Shown here in pieces: positions 8,493 to 17,249 of a DNA stretch of 64,000 nucleotides. Source of the DNA: Prevotella sp. MGM2. Lineage in GTDB: Bacteria; Bacteroidota; Bacteroidia; Bacteroidales; Bacteroidaceae. Numbering within the stretch: position 1 is the stretch's first letter; every line of letters begins with the position of its first letter. Location: NCBI RefSeq assembly GCF_002933955.1, contig NZ_BEWW01000291.1, positions 1 to 64,000 of the forward strand, read 5' to 3'. The notes under the pieces were generated by a model, which ran no database searches, was not told where the DNA came from, and saw nothing but the letters and a program-made list of their open reading frames with translations. Both the position numbers and the translations under genes were made by a program.

Positions 8493-9839
8493 TTAAAGAT
8501 TGGCTGTTCTTTGTCGGTCGAAAAACCTTTCATGGTCATAATCCGTAGCTATCTTGAATGTATCTCCCTTGGGGAAGAAACGGCTCTTGGCAATATGGAT
8601 TCTCATTGTCTTTTCTCGACGCTCATTTGCGGATTGATTGAGAGTAATCAAGTGAGTAAGTGGCTGGGCGATTCCTTTGGCCTCCGATGACGAGTATTCC
8701 GTTAATACGTTCTTTTCGTCATTTACCCAATCAGGGTTTTCTATGCGTGCCTGATAAGTCGTCACCACCCAGACTTCTTCTTCACTGGCAATATCCTTTA
8801 AGTCATTTGCCACAGCAATGCGTTTCAGGCGCTCTCCGCTATCTCCATACTTACGACCAGATGAATCGTTCAATAAGTCCATAGAATCAATGAGGATAAT
8901 ATCCGGTTTAACGCCATAGTTCTTGCGAAACTCAGCAATAGCTTCCTTGATATTGATAGTGGAAACATGCTGATTGAATTTTGGATAACTTCTGACGTAC
9001 AATTTGCCGGCTATGCTTTCCAATTCTTTAGTAAAAGCATCCATGTCCTTATCCTTGATAAAGCCCTTTTCATAACTATAGGCATTACAAGCAACAAGTG
9101 CCGCAGAGTAAGCGTTTTCAACTTCCTCTCGGCTACCTTCTAACTGGAAATGGAGTACGTTAAAACCGTCAATACAAGCCTGTGAGCCTATCCAACGAGC
9201 TGCATGACTTTTACCAACACCAGTTGGAGCCAAGATACAAGAAAGTTGACCACGCAAATCCCTATCTTGGTTAAGGTTGTCCAGCTCATCAATATAAAAG
9301 CGTGTGATAGCACGTATAGTACCACGGGAATTGTTTTTAGCACGATTTTGAATATGCCGTGTTGTAAAAGTATCAATCACATCGGTATAAGTTGATTCGG
9401 TTAATGAGAATGTACGCATCCAATCCACGTGCTTTGCAAGCAGTTGTTGGGCACTTTCTAACCCTTCTCGATTATAAACCTCACCGGCTTTCTTATATGT
9501 TTTCTGAAATTCAACACGTTTTAGATATTCTTCGAGCAAGCCAAGACATTCATCAGTAGCCAATGCTTCACCGTTATCATAGGCTTCCTTCCAAAATCTG
9601 AGGGCACCATTCTTGCCAGCGAGCTTTTGCTGAATAATTGAGTAATTCGGCACTCGTCGATATTCTCTATAATAGTCCTTAAAAGCTTTGAGAACAGCTG
9701 CTGTATTGCGATCTGGGAGATGTTCTTCTTCCAAATGCTCGCATACCATCGAAAGTATATAACTGTCCTCTATACATGTGATAAACAAATCTTCGATGAA
9801 AGCTTCCGAAAGGACGTTTGTTTTATTGTTTGCTGACAT
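8493..9839 (-). CDS. DnaB-like replicative DNA helicase
   Basis: A 448-residue RecA-fold helicase. An N-terminal helical domain of about 170 residues precedes the motor domain, with Walker A APTGVGKSH (about residue 207), the HFQLEGSREEV segment, Walker B DIILIDSMDLL and a downstream VVTTYQARI segment. The layout matches phage DnaB/gp41-type hexameric helicases that unwind DNA 5'-3' and work with primase. The primase gene is immediately downstream and the overlap with the upstream gene is 17 bases, so the three genes probably share a transcript. Confidence 0.85.
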   Translation of the reverse strand: MSANNKTNVLSEAFIEDLFITCIEDSYILSMVCEHLEEEHLPDRNTAAVLKAFKDYYREYRRVPNYSIIQQKLAGKNGALRFWKEAYDNGEALATDECLGLLEEYLKRVEFQKTYKKAGEVYNREGLESAQQLLAKHVDWMRTFSLTESTYTDVIDTFTTRHIQNRAKNNSRGTIRAITRFYIDELDNLNQDRDLRGQLSCILAPTGVGKSHAARWIGSQACIDGFNVLHFQLEGSREEVENAYSAALVACNAYSYEKGFIKDKDMDAFTKELESIAGKLYVRSYPKFNQHVSTINIKEAIAEFRKNYGVKPDIILIDSMDLLNDSSGRKYGDSGERLKRIAVANDLKDIASEEEVWVVTTYQARIENPDWVNDEKNVLTEYSSSEAKGIAQPLTHLITLNQSANERREKTMRIHIAKSRFFPKGDTFKIATDYDHERFFDRQRTANL

Positions 9840-10413
9840 ATTCTATTCTTAATCGGAAGATTTCCGGATATTTTTTTTGAGTTTCTGTTTTACATTTTGC
9901 AACAAAGTGGCACTCCGAACATGCTGTTGACAATGGCGACCACCCCAATGTAGAGGTTTGACAGATAGCAAAACCGACTTCTCTATTAAGTAGCCTTTGC
10001 TTAGTGCCTTCCTCACTGGAGACAAAAATGAATTTTGCCTTGGGGTGTTCGCTACGGTCAACAATCATATTTAGCAGTAACGACCGACTCAAATCTTCAG
10101 ATTCCAGCCATTTGTTTTCAAAGAACATACGGCCTTTATCGGAGTTAAATCGTTCAAGAGACTTCGGTCCAAATACTTGGTTCAATTTCCAATTTGCACC
10201 CCTATCCTTGAAAGCATAGGATGAGCACACCACATAATCAACTATTCTTTGAGCTGTAAGGGCGCCATATTTCTTTTCAACCCGTTGGAGAGCTGTACGC
10301 ATAACTCTTGTCGGTTCCCCGCCTTGCGGAAGCCGATAACCTGGATGTATGAGCTTAACTGCAATCTCATGGAACATCTTCAGGGTCTGTTTGATGAGGT
10401 ATTCGTTGACCAT
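9823..10413 (-). CDS. Hypothetical protein with C-terminal Cys cluster
   Basis: A 196-residue protein I cannot assign. The C-terminal part has a Cys group (C at FAICQT, then CSECHFVAKC) that could bind zinc or an Fe-S cluster. The N-terminal half is helical and mentions no known motif. It overlaps the sigma factor gene by 47 bases upstream and the replicative helicase by 17 bases downstream. Helicase-loader genes often occupy this position in phages, but that is a positional guess only. Confidence 0.65.
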   Translation of the reverse strand: MVNEYLIKQTLKMFHEIAVKLIHPGYRLPQGGEPTRVMRTALQRVEKKYGALTAQRIVDYVVCSSYAFKDRGANWKLNQVFGPKSLERFNSDKGRMFFENKWLESEDLSRSLLLNMIVDRSEHPKAKFIFVSSEEGTKQRLLNREVGFAICQTSTLGWSPLSTACSECHFVAKCKTETQKKYPEIFRLRIEYVSKQ

Positions 10414-11017
10414 CTTTAGTAAGGTTGTTTCTTAAATATTGTCTTGCCAACCTAAGCCGGCTTTTAATAGTATCAATGTTGAGAGTTTTCAATGAACCTT
10501 TAGCATACTCCATCTCTGCAATTTCTTTCAGTGAATACCCAGCTTCCTGGAGTATCAATGCGTCTCGGTATCTTGGCTTTAGTTCGTCAATGACTTCAAC
10601 TATATCAGGACTATAATGCTCACGCCAATTATCTACACCCAAAACATTTTCACTGACATGATCATCATTCAACAGTTCGTCCCTATAATCATCAATATCA
10701 TTGTCGTCGCTCTTATTATTGTGGGCATTTCTTTGTCGTTCACAAGCCCAGACCTGACGCTTGACACAAATGTGAATCCACGTTCTTATTGGTCGGTTCG
10801 GATCGTATGTCTCTATTCTTCTATAGAAGTTTACCATAACCTCAGAATAGTTCTCTTCTACATTTTGCGGGCTCCAACTATAATCCTTACATAATTTGTA
10901 TATCATATTGGAGAAGGGCAGAACGTATTGATTGAAGAGAGCTGTTCTGCGGGCTATTACTTCTGGAAGGCAATCGACATCTACTTTTTGTTCGGTAGAG
11001 TGTACTTTTGTTCCCAT
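10367..11017 (-). CDS. ECF-type RNA polymerase sigma factor
   Basis: A 216-residue sigma-70 family protein with only regions 2 and 4. Region 2 includes YSEVMVNFYRRIETYDPNRP and WIHICVKRQVWACERQR (core binding and -10 recognition). Region 4 includes LKPRYRDALILQEAGYSLKEIAEM followed by IKSRLRLARQYLRNNL, the recognition helix. Phage sigma factors redirect host RNA polymerase to late genes; here the probable target is the CTATTCTT motif upstream of virion genes. It lies in the replication operon, a fitting middle-time position. It overlaps its neighbours on both sides (47 and 37 bases). Confidence 0.85.
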   Translation of the reverse strand: MGTKVHSTEQKVDVDCLPEVIARRTALFNQYVLPFSNMIYKLCKDYSWSPQNVEENYSEVMVNFYRRIETYDPNRPIRTWIHICVKRQVWACERQRNAHNNKSDDNDIDDYRDELLNDDHVSENVLGVDNWREHYSPDIVEVIDELKPRYRDALILQEAGYSLKEIAEMEYAKGSLKTLNIDTIKSRLRLARQYLRNNLTKDGQRIPHQTDPEDVP

Positions 11018-11244
11018 GCGAGCGACACATTAGCATTAAACAAATCTGCTATACGTGTCCCAAGACGGTGGGTGACACAGTGTACACGCCACTCTGATTC
11101 ATGTCTTATGAACTCAGCTCGTACTGTCTCATTTGAAGGTTTGGGCTGGGAGTCCAATAATTGATAGAACTCTTTCAGATGCTTGTTCAAAACCTTCTTA
11201 TGCTTCTTAACTTCCTTTGGAAATACATTATTAACTGGCTGCAT
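10981..11244 (-). CDS. Small hypothetical protein
   Basis: An 87-residue basic protein without recognised domain. The sequence is predicted helical with a Lys-rich start (KEVKKHKKVLNKHLKEF). It starts 2 bases after the RuvC-like gene and overlaps the sigma factor start by 37 bases, so it is probably translated with them. The tight spacing is the main reason to believe it is real. A DNA-binding or sigma-associated role is possible but unsupported. Confidence 0.55.
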   Translation of the reverse strand: MQPVNNVFPKEVKKHKKVLNKHLKEFYQLLDSQPKPSNETVRAEFIRHESEWRVHCVTHRLGTRIADLFNANVSLAWEQKYTLPNKK

Positions 11245-11246
11245 GA

Positions 11247-11753
11247 TTAGAGGTTAAAACGCTTGATATAACAGAAGAATATGTGAATTGCGTCGGCCTC
11301 ATTATCATCGCCGGGCTCAATTTGCCATCTGAGTTTACAAAACTCAATCATTTTTGCCTTTGTAGCCTTTCCATCTCCAGTGGCAAACTTTTTAAGGGAT
11401 GCCGGATTGATGAAATGGGGCTCAGGCAGGTCGAGGGTGTCACACACCTCAAACAAAATTCCACGAAACTCTGAAAGTTTGCGTGTATCAGTGAAGTGGT
11501 TGTTTACACTGACATCTTCAGCCACAATCTGCTTAATTCCGTTACGCTGGATAAAATCAATCAGTGTGTCGCGGAAAGCCTTGTGCTGTTTGTTGTTGTT
11601 ACGGCGCATAGATTCAGTGAAATCCCATGTGCCACGTTCATTCAAACAGAAAAAGCCGGTGTGCGTTGCGATGTCGAGTGCGGCCACTTCATTACGAGTA
11701 AGTTTCTCAGTTGTGGTCGTTGTTTGTTGCTTCATAAATTGAGGAAACCCCAT
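11247..11753 (-). CDS. RuvC-like Holliday junction resolvase
   Basis: A 168-residue RNase H-fold nuclease. Key acidic residues are visible: the first-strand Asp in AALDIATHTGF (about residue 28), the Glu in IVAEDVSV (about 85), and the C-terminal acidic pair in DDNEADAIHIF. The Lys-rich GDGKATKAKM segment before the last helix matches phage RuvC-like enzymes. The family cuts four-way junctions before packaging. The gene overlaps the Rad50-like gene by 47 bases; an alternative Met at 11735 would shorten the overlap. Neighbouring SbcC/SbcD homologues support a recombination role. Confidence 0.8.
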   Translation of the reverse strand: MGFPQFMKQQTTTTTEKLTRNEVAALDIATHTGFFCLNERGTWDFTESMRRNNNKQHKAFRDTLIDFIQRNGIKQIVAEDVSVNNHFTDTRKLSEFRGILFEVCDTLDLPEPHFINPASLKKFATGDGKATKAKMIEFCKLRWQIEPGDDNEADAIHIFFCYIKRFNL

Positions 11754-14049
11754 TACTTTTTGTTATAGTAATTTTGTTGGGATAGCCCTCATTGGTCAAA
11801 CCATGACTAACCACTAATGAAGTGATTTGCGTTTGGTTGAGTGCCTTAAAAACGCTGGCGAGTCCCTGCTCATCTGCGCTGTCAAGAACCTCATCCGCGA
11901 TAAGAAGGTCTAATCCTTTCCCATCTTCGCAATTCAGATTCGTCAATTGATTCATGCTCAGGATGCTTGCAAGTTCTACTCGAACACGTTCTCCGGCAGA
12001 GAATTTCTCGAATGAACCACAATCAACCCCGTCTCTAAGAAGTGAGACAGAAATTTTGTCGCGCACTTTTCCAGATTTCAAAATAGTATATCCCGAAAGT
12101 GCAACTCGTATATCGCTGCCAATGGTTTCCAAAAACTCATTAGTAATTTGGGAAATGGCATTGATTTTTGTATTGGCGAGGTATGTTTTGAACTCAATAA
12201 AATATGCTTCTTGAGCTTTCAGCTCATTAAGCCTACTCTCTACCTCATTCTTGGCTTCTACGGCTTTCTTGAGGGCTTTCTGATACTCGGCTTGACTCTT
12301 ATTAAGAGAATCCAGCATATCCTCTTCTGAGGCGTTCTGAGCATCTTCGATAGCCTTTTCGTAGGATGCAATAGAGCCATTCATAGTATTGACATCCTCT
12401 TCTAAAGATTTGATTTGATTTTCACGGCGCTTATAAGCACTGTCAATAACTTCAAACACTTCGTCAAAGATGCGTTTACGAATTTTTGAGATTTTGTCTT
12501 TAATTGTAGCAAGCAGGGTATTAGCTTCTTCGACCTCCTTTTCACATTGCGAACAAATTTGCCTGGCTTTCTTTATTGTTGCATCCGCTTTTTCGGAATC
12601 CTGCTCAATTTGTTTACGCTCATTATTCAACGCAGTTTCTATGTCCCGTTGATTCTTTCCATCAGCAACTGTCTTGTCATATTCCTTATTGTTCTCAATG
12701 AGGTCTTTGCCTATTTGAGCAATAGCGGCTTGTACTGATTTCAGATTTTTCCGGGCTGCTTCAATATCTAACTGGGCATGGAGAGTAAATTCGTGCTTAC
12801 ATTTAGGACATTGAATAACGCCGGCAAGTTGATTTTCAAGAGAAGCGGCCTCGCGTTTTTTTGTACGCTCATCACCATTCAACGAATCTGCTTTATTCTG
12901 AAGGCGCTTAACAGCCTTACTAAGTTTCTCCAAATGCTCAGTACATTCTGCACGATTGACACTATTCTTCTCCAGCTTAGACTGAAGCTCCGCATGAGTT
13001 GTGTTGTAATCGTTTTCTTGTTCATCCAACACATCACTGAGCTCTTTGGATTTAGCTGCCAAAACTTTAGCATTTTTGGATGCGGTCTCCAGTTGAGTGT
13101 CAAGCACAATCATCTCATGGAGATAATCTGTTGTTAAAGCAAGGTCATTTGTTTTGAACTGATTTGCAATTACCTGAAGGGATTCTTTGACACCTCTGTC
13201 ACTTTTTTCGAGTTCCTGCATTTCTGCATCAAGGTCATCTAACCTCCCAAGACTTTCATCAATCTTGTTGATGTTATCATTAGTTGTACGAATGTCTGCC
13301 CGTTTTTGAGCAATCAATTCAGTCCAATTCTTAATGCGGGATTCGTTGGAAGCCTTACGCTCAGCAGATTCATTGATAGCCTTTTCTATTTCGGTGCCTA
13401 ATGCTTCAACACGGCCAGTGCAAGTCGCAACTTCTTTGTCTGCCTCTTTCATTTCTGCTTCAATGGGCTCCATATCGACATGAAGCTCCTCAATTGATTG
13501 GTCCACCATAACGCCATTGCTGAAACGATTGATAAGCTCTTTTTTCTCTTTATCTGAACTGGCAAGAAAAGACTTATACTTACGGGCAGTCAAGATGAAA
13601 TTCCCAAAAATATCGTCCTTTGATAAGCCAATCTGATCAAGGATATACTTATTGTAATCCGCAACCGTAGCCTGATTGATTTCTTCCGTATCTGTATCGT
13701 ATGGACCTGACTGCTTGACAATTTGAATCTGCTGGGGCTGCTTACGAGAAAGACGGCGATTGACTGTCATTTGCTCTCCCAGTACATCATTGGTTAAAAC
13801 GATGCCAATAGTCGCTTCGTCTTTAGTGTCATTTATAATTTCATCGGCGTTTACTTTGCGAAGTGGCTCTCCGGTAAGTCCGATTGCAATAGCCTCTATC
13901 AATGCAGATTTGCCAGAGCCGTTAGAGTTCTGGGAATCACTGTCGAGGTTATTTCCAAATATCAGTGTTGCTGCGCCTTGTTTCGGAGAATAATCCAATT
14001 CCAAGAACGAGCAAAGATTTTTAGCATGAATAGATTTCAGATGCCACAT
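11707..14049 (-). CDS. SbcC/Rad50-like SMC ATPase (T4 gp46-like)
   Basis: A 780-residue SMC-type ATPase. The Walker A region is NGSGKSALIEAIA (about residue 42). Long coiled coils flank a zinc hook CPKCKHEF near the middle. The ABC signature is FSAGERVRVELASIL, Walker B is LLIADEVLDSAD, and the H-loop is SLVVSHG. It pairs with the Mre11/SbcD nuclease encoded just upstream (2-base gap) to process DNA ends, as T4 gp46/gp47 do in recombination-dependent replication. All ATPase motifs are intact. Confidence 0.9.
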   Translation of the reverse strand: MWHLKSIHAKNLCSFLELDYSPKQGAATLIFGNNLDSDSQNSNGSGKSALIEAIAIGLTGEPLRKVNADEIINDTKDEATIGIVLTNDVLGEQMTVNRRLSRKQPQQIQIVKQSGPYDTDTEEINQATVADYNKYILDQIGLSKDDIFGNFILTARKYKSFLASSDKEKKELINRFSNGVMVDQSIEELHVDMEPIEAEMKEADKEVATCTGRVEALGTEIEKAINESAERKASNESRIKNWTELIAQKRADIRTTNDNINKIDESLGRLDDLDAEMQELEKSDRGVKESLQVIANQFKTNDLALTTDYLHEMIVLDTQLETASKNAKVLAAKSKELSDVLDEQENDYNTTHAELQSKLEKNSVNRAECTEHLEKLSKAVKRLQNKADSLNGDERTKKREAASLENQLAGVIQCPKCKHEFTLHAQLDIEAARKNLKSVQAAIAQIGKDLIENNKEYDKTVADGKNQRDIETALNNERKQIEQDSEKADATIKKARQICSQCEKEVEEANTLLATIKDKISKIRKRIFDEVFEVIDSAYKRRENQIKSLEEDVNTMNGSIASYEKAIEDAQNASEEDMLDSLNKSQAEYQKALKKAVEAKNEVESRLNELKAQEAYFIEFKTYLANTKINAISQITNEFLETIGSDIRVALSGYTILKSGKVRDKISVSLLRDGVDCGSFEKFSAGERVRVELASILSMNQLTNLNCEDGKGLDLLIADEVLDSADEQGLASVFKALNQTQITSLVVSHGLTNEGYPNKITITKSNGVSSIYEATNNDHN

Positions 14050-14051
14050 AC

Positions 14052-15107
14052 TTACTTCAGTTTATCAAGATAGTGGAGACCAAGCTGATTATCGATGGAT
14101 TTTTGAGTACAAAAGTTAGTGTACTCCTCCTTAATGCCTGACTTGTCAAACTTCTGTGTGATGCTCTGATGATCGGTGTGCATAACTTCCGTTTGTTCAG
14201 TAACAAGCTCAATTTTGTTGGCGCCGGCTTCAGCAAGCTGTTGCTTGTTGACTGAGGACGACTGGGCAGAATTACATTTTACGCGAACTTTGACTTTATA
14301 GCGACTATCGGCCTTAACTTTAGCCAGCATTTCCATAAAATCATCGTCCATATCTGCTACATCTACTTCGATAACCCTATATCGCTGGTTCACTTCGTTC
14401 TTGACAAACTTAGTAGAGCCATCTGTGTAAAGTATAGTATAGCCTTTCTCTTCATCTTCACCGAAGTTGTGTTGACGAGAAGAGCCAATATATTCGATTT
14501 GTGTGCCAGGAATTTGTTTACGATTATGATAATGACCCACTAATACAGAATCAAAACCCTTAAAGATATTAGCCGGGAGTTCATCATCACTTGGAGTAGC
14601 TAAGCCTCCGCGTATTCCCTCGTGGATATATAATACATTCTTTTTCTGGCTGTCAATGTTATATTCTTGCTGAAGGGAATCTAATTTCTCAATGAATGAG
14701 CCGCTTTCGGGGAAATAGCTCATCACATACAGAGAGAGTTCATCAGATAAATCAATCTCGGTAAAGTCATTGATTACCTCCACATTCTCATAGTCAGAGA
14801 ACACATGGCTGTAACCCTCCATGTTTTCCAGATTAACCTTGCAATGATTACCTTCTGCGATAATAACATAAAGCCCATATTGCTTTGTGGCTTCCAAAAT
14901 GGCCCAACGGACTGCCATAAGGACATCCAAAGTTTGAGCGCTGCGTGAAAGCCACATATCACCTCCTACAATCAGATACTGTATTTCGTTCTGCTTGCAG
15001 AGTTGTAAAGCCTCATTCCAGTTCTTGCGAAACTCAGCTATATTATCTTTGCTGGCGTGAATATCGTTTATCAACAACGCACAGGGAGATTTCTTTGACA
15101 TAATCAA
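14052..15107 (-). CDS. SbcD/Mre11-like nuclease (T4 gp47-like)
   Basis: A 351-residue calcineurin-like phosphoesterase. Metal-binding motifs are in order: LLINDIHASKDN (DxH), VGGDMWLSR (GD), AEGNHCKVN (GNH), YIHEGIRGG, and VGHYHNRKQI (GHxH). The C-terminal 100 residues are the usual DNA-binding/capping region. It forms the nuclease complex with the SbcC-like protein downstream. Two Met codons two residues apart (15107 or 15101) could start it. A hairpin at 15126-15147 separates it from the upstream single-strand binding protein gene and may lower its expression. Confidence 0.9.
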   Translation of the reverse strand: MIMSKKSPCALLINDIHASKDNIAEFRKNWNEALQLCKQNEIQYLIVGGDMWLSRSAQTLDVLMAVRWAILEATKQYGLYVIIAEGNHCKVNLENMEGYSHVFSDYENVEVINDFTEIDLSDELSLYVMSYFPESGSFIEKLDSLQQEYNIDSQKKNVLYIHEGIRGGLATPSDDELPANIFKGFDSVLVGHYHNRKQIPGTQIEYIGSSRQHNFGEDEEKGYTILYTDGSTKFVKNEVNQRYRVIEVDVADMDDDFMEMLAKVKADSRYKVKVRVKCNSAQSSSVNKQQLAEAGANKIELVTEQTEVMHTDHQSITQKFDKSGIKEEYTNFCTQKSIDNQLGLHYLDKLK

Positions 15108-15125
15108 TTGTGTTTTAAGAAATGC

Positions 15126-15147
15126 TCACCCAGATTTAACTGGGTGA
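15126..15147 (-). terminator. Hairpin, possible attenuator
   Basis: An 8-bp inverted repeat TCACCCAG / CTGGGTGA with a 6-base loop lies in the 66-base gap after the gp32-like gene. On the minus strand it is followed by CATTTCTTAAAA, a weak U-tract. It may partly terminate transcription after the highly needed single-strand binding protein, or protect the 3' end of its mRNA. Confidence 0.5.
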
Positions 15148-15173
15148 ACATTTCGATTAAAGTGCGTTGTTAT

Positions 15174-16619
15174 TTAATCACGACGACGGGGTGGACGGGA
15201 TCCACGGCGACTTGCTCGTGCAGCCGGTTCATTGGTGTCATCATTGCGCTCACGACGTGAACGGGGACGTTCAGGCTCTGGCGTATCATCCTCTTCCTCA
15301 TCGGCTGGCTGAGCGGGTTCTGCATCGTCTTCCTCTTCTTCAACAGGGGTCTGACGGCGTTTAGGCGCAGGATCGGGCTTTTCCTCCTCTTCCTCTTCTT
15401 CATTACCTCTATTGTTGGCAGCTGTGGCAAGTTCATCCTCGATTTCATTCAGAATGTCTTCATTGGATTTCTTACGAGTTACTTTTACGTCAAGGTTATG
15501 CGCTTCAATATAAGCCATAATGTCAGTGCGAAGTTCCTGTCCTTCAGCAGTCTGGTCATCGAGGTCATCATTGCAAAGAGCATCGTAACGAGCCCACAGA
15601 GAATCAATGTCATTAGCAGAATCGCTATCAGATTCATCCTCTTTACCCTCGCCAAGAGTAAAGTGAGACTGATCGTCTGCCGGCAGCAAGGTCTTGATCT
15701 GGTCAATACAGTTCTGAACCTTATCTTCGCTCATCACATCGATGTCAAACTTCTCATCAAGCTGGCTGAGATAAGCAACAGTAGCCTCCAAATGATAACG
15801 AGTGTAACGGTAAATTTGCTCCGGGAGACGAGGCATGTCAATCAGTTGCTGGAGGATAGCTTCGTCCAGAACATCCTTATCAGATACGGTGTCGATGTTG
15901 AAACTGTATGCCGGCTTGTTATTCTCAGTCTTACGAGTGATTTCAACAGGATAAGCTGAGTCAATAGAAGAAATAGGGCATGGCACCATCTTTCCGTTTT
16001 TGTTCAGTTTGCCCCACAAGTTCAACTTGCGCTCTTCAAGGTCTTTGTACTGTGAATAAGAAAGCTGGAGGATTTGGACGCCATCGCCGGGATTGTCAAG
16101 GTCGATGATATACATGCAACGACGCGAATCCCACTTCAAGCCACCGGAAAAACTGCCTTCACGCAACTTCTTACAGAGCTTGTCATCGTCTGCGTACTTT
16201 TCACATGCCACAGAAACATAGGTGTCAATAAGGTCTGCGTTGATTTCCTTAAAGGCATACTTGGCGTTACAAACTGTAACATAGGTAATAGACGGCTTAC
16301 CCTTCACCAGCTTCTTGTCGTTCTCAATTTTGAGCATCAAGGAACGAAGCGGATATTCATAGCCCTTACGTTCCAACGGTAAGAAGTTACCATCCTGGTC
16401 TTGAACTGGTGCCAAAGGAAGAATACGAATAGCATAAGTGCCATCTTTGGCAAAACGGAAAAACGAGGCGCGTTTGCTGCTCTCTTCTGCACTCTTTTTC
16501 TTTGCGTCATCAAATGTTTCTTGGGATGCCGCAAACACGTCATGGAGTGTACGTGCTTTTTTTTCTTGTTCCATCATGGGAGAATTGTCTTTTAGACTTT
16601 CCTTTGATAATTCTTCCAA
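15174..16619 (-). CDS. gp32-like single-stranded DNA-binding protein
   Basis: A 481-residue protein. The region near residues 55-75 (FFRFAKDGTYAIRILPLAP) and the following OB-like segment match gp32-type phage single-strand binding proteins. The last 150 residues are unusual: a strongly acidic stretch (EEEEEEEK, EEEEDDAEP) ends in an Arg/Ser-rich tail (RPRSRRERND, RRGSRPPRRRD). T4 gp32 ends with an acidic tail that recruits partners; the basic finish here is atypical. Its start overlaps the upstream gene by 28 bases. The recombination nucleases follow downstream. Confidence 0.75.
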   Translation of the reverse strand: MEELSKESLKDNSPMMEQEKKARTLHDVFAASQETFDDAKKKSAEESSKRASFFRFAKDGTYAIRILPLAPVQDQDGNFLPLERKGYEYPLRSLMLKIENDKKLVKGKPSITYVTVCNAKYAFKEINADLIDTYVSVACEKYADDDKLCKKLREGSFSGGLKWDSRRCMYIIDLDNPGDGVQILQLSYSQYKDLEERKLNLWGKLNKNGKMVPCPISSIDSAYPVEITRKTENNKPAYSFNIDTVSDKDVLDEAILQQLIDMPRLPEQIYRYTRYHLEATVAYLSQLDEKFDIDVMSEDKVQNCIDQIKTLLPADDQSHFTLGEGKEDESDSDSANDIDSLWARYDALCNDDLDDQTAEGQELRTDIMAYIEAHNLDVKVTRKKSNEDILNEIEDELATAANNRGNEEEEEEEKPDPAPKRRQTPVEEEEDDAEPAQPADEEEDDTPEPERPRSRRERNDDTNEPAARASRRGSRPPRRRD

Positions 16620-17065
16620 GTATCAGCATAGGCACCTGCATAAAGTTCTGCTGCTTCAGCAGCTTTAATCCCTTCGCGGGAAAGCAGGTCAATACCCCAT
16701 TCTGTCTTGGCATGATGGATAATTTTTTCAATAACATAATCCATCTCAGTTGCTGGTTCGTTTTTAAGGTCAAAGTATTCAAATACATTTGCCTCTCCTG
16801 GGATTTTGCAGCGATGAATCGGAGCATAAAGCTCTTCAAAATAACTGTATAGTGCTTCCGGATCTGGGTTGCCTTCTAACTCTTCACTTAGAGTTTTCAG
16901 TAAATACCCAAAAAGAAACTTCAACTGAGGTAGCGAGCGGTTCTTGTTCTTGTCAAACAGGAGATAACCATATTCTCCATCTGGCAGAATGTCCACAGCC
17001 TCTTCAAGCTCGCTGGTGTCGGCATAACCCTCATGGACTTCGACTATGCCCTTACTTCTAATCAT
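16592..17065 (-). CDS. Hypothetical protein, first gene after a consensus promoter
   Basis: A 157-residue protein I do not recognise with confidence. The segment LPDGEYGYLLFDKNKNRSLPQLKFLFGYLL loosely recalls phage NinB-like recombination proteins, but I would not name it. The in-frame Met at 17119 is rejected because a promoter at 17098-17129 would place the transcription start inside that longer frame; the Met at 17065 (MIRSKGIVEV) fits. The gene overlaps the single-strand binding protein gene by 28 bases. Confidence 0.65.
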   Translation of the reverse strand: MIRSKGIVEVHEGYADTSELEEAVDILPDGEYGYLLFDKNKNRSLPQLKFLFGYLLKTLSEELEGNPDPEALYSYFEELYAPIHRCKIPGEANVFEYFDLKNEPATEMDYVIEKIIHHAKTEWGIDLLSREGIKAAEAAELYAGAYADTWKNYQRKV

Positions 17066-17097
17066 GTCATATTCATTCGTTATTATTGATTGCGCTG

Positions 17098-17129
17098 CAA
17101 AGTTAAGACATTTTTTCAACCTAACAAAA
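17098..17129 (-). promoter_or_regulatory. Bacteroidota-type promoter before the SSB operon
   Basis: On the minus strand a -33 element TTTTG (17125-17129) and a -7 element TAACTTTG (17098-17105) are separated by exactly 19 bp, the preferred spacing of the Bacteroidota housekeeping sigma factor. TAACTTTGCAGC is shared with the promoter at 63738-63768. The transcription start should be near 17090, about 25 bases before the chosen ATG. Confidence 0.85.
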
Positions 17130-17144
17130 TTTTTGGGCGAAAAT

Positions 17145-17162
17145 TTTTCAAGGGCTTGAAAA
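17145..17162. promoter_or_regulatory. Palindrome, possible operator
   Basis: TTTTCAAGGGCTTGAAAA has 8-base arms around GG and lies about 40 bp upstream of the -7 element at 17098-17105. A copy identical at 16 of 18 positions occurs at 20723-20740 beside the next promoter upstream in the operon series. The loop is too short for an RNA hairpin, so a protein-binding site is more likely. Confidence 0.4.
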
Positions 17163-17249
17163 TATGTTTTGCATTATTGCTGTAAATCAAGTATTTAACA
17201 TTTTCATTTATATTAAAAAGATTATTTTTGAAAGTGTTTGCTTATTACA

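Noticed and set aside
9843-9850. CTATTCTT on the plus strand near the helicase start
   Set aside because: Wrong orientation for the surrounding genes and no plus-strand gene follows; treated as chance. A similar plus-strand copy near 20774 is rejected for the same reason.
11707-14049. Numerous plus-strand open frames opposite the minus-strand genes
   Set aside because: They mirror conserved coding sequences, lack promoters, have no recognisable domains and would conflict with the gene they overlap.
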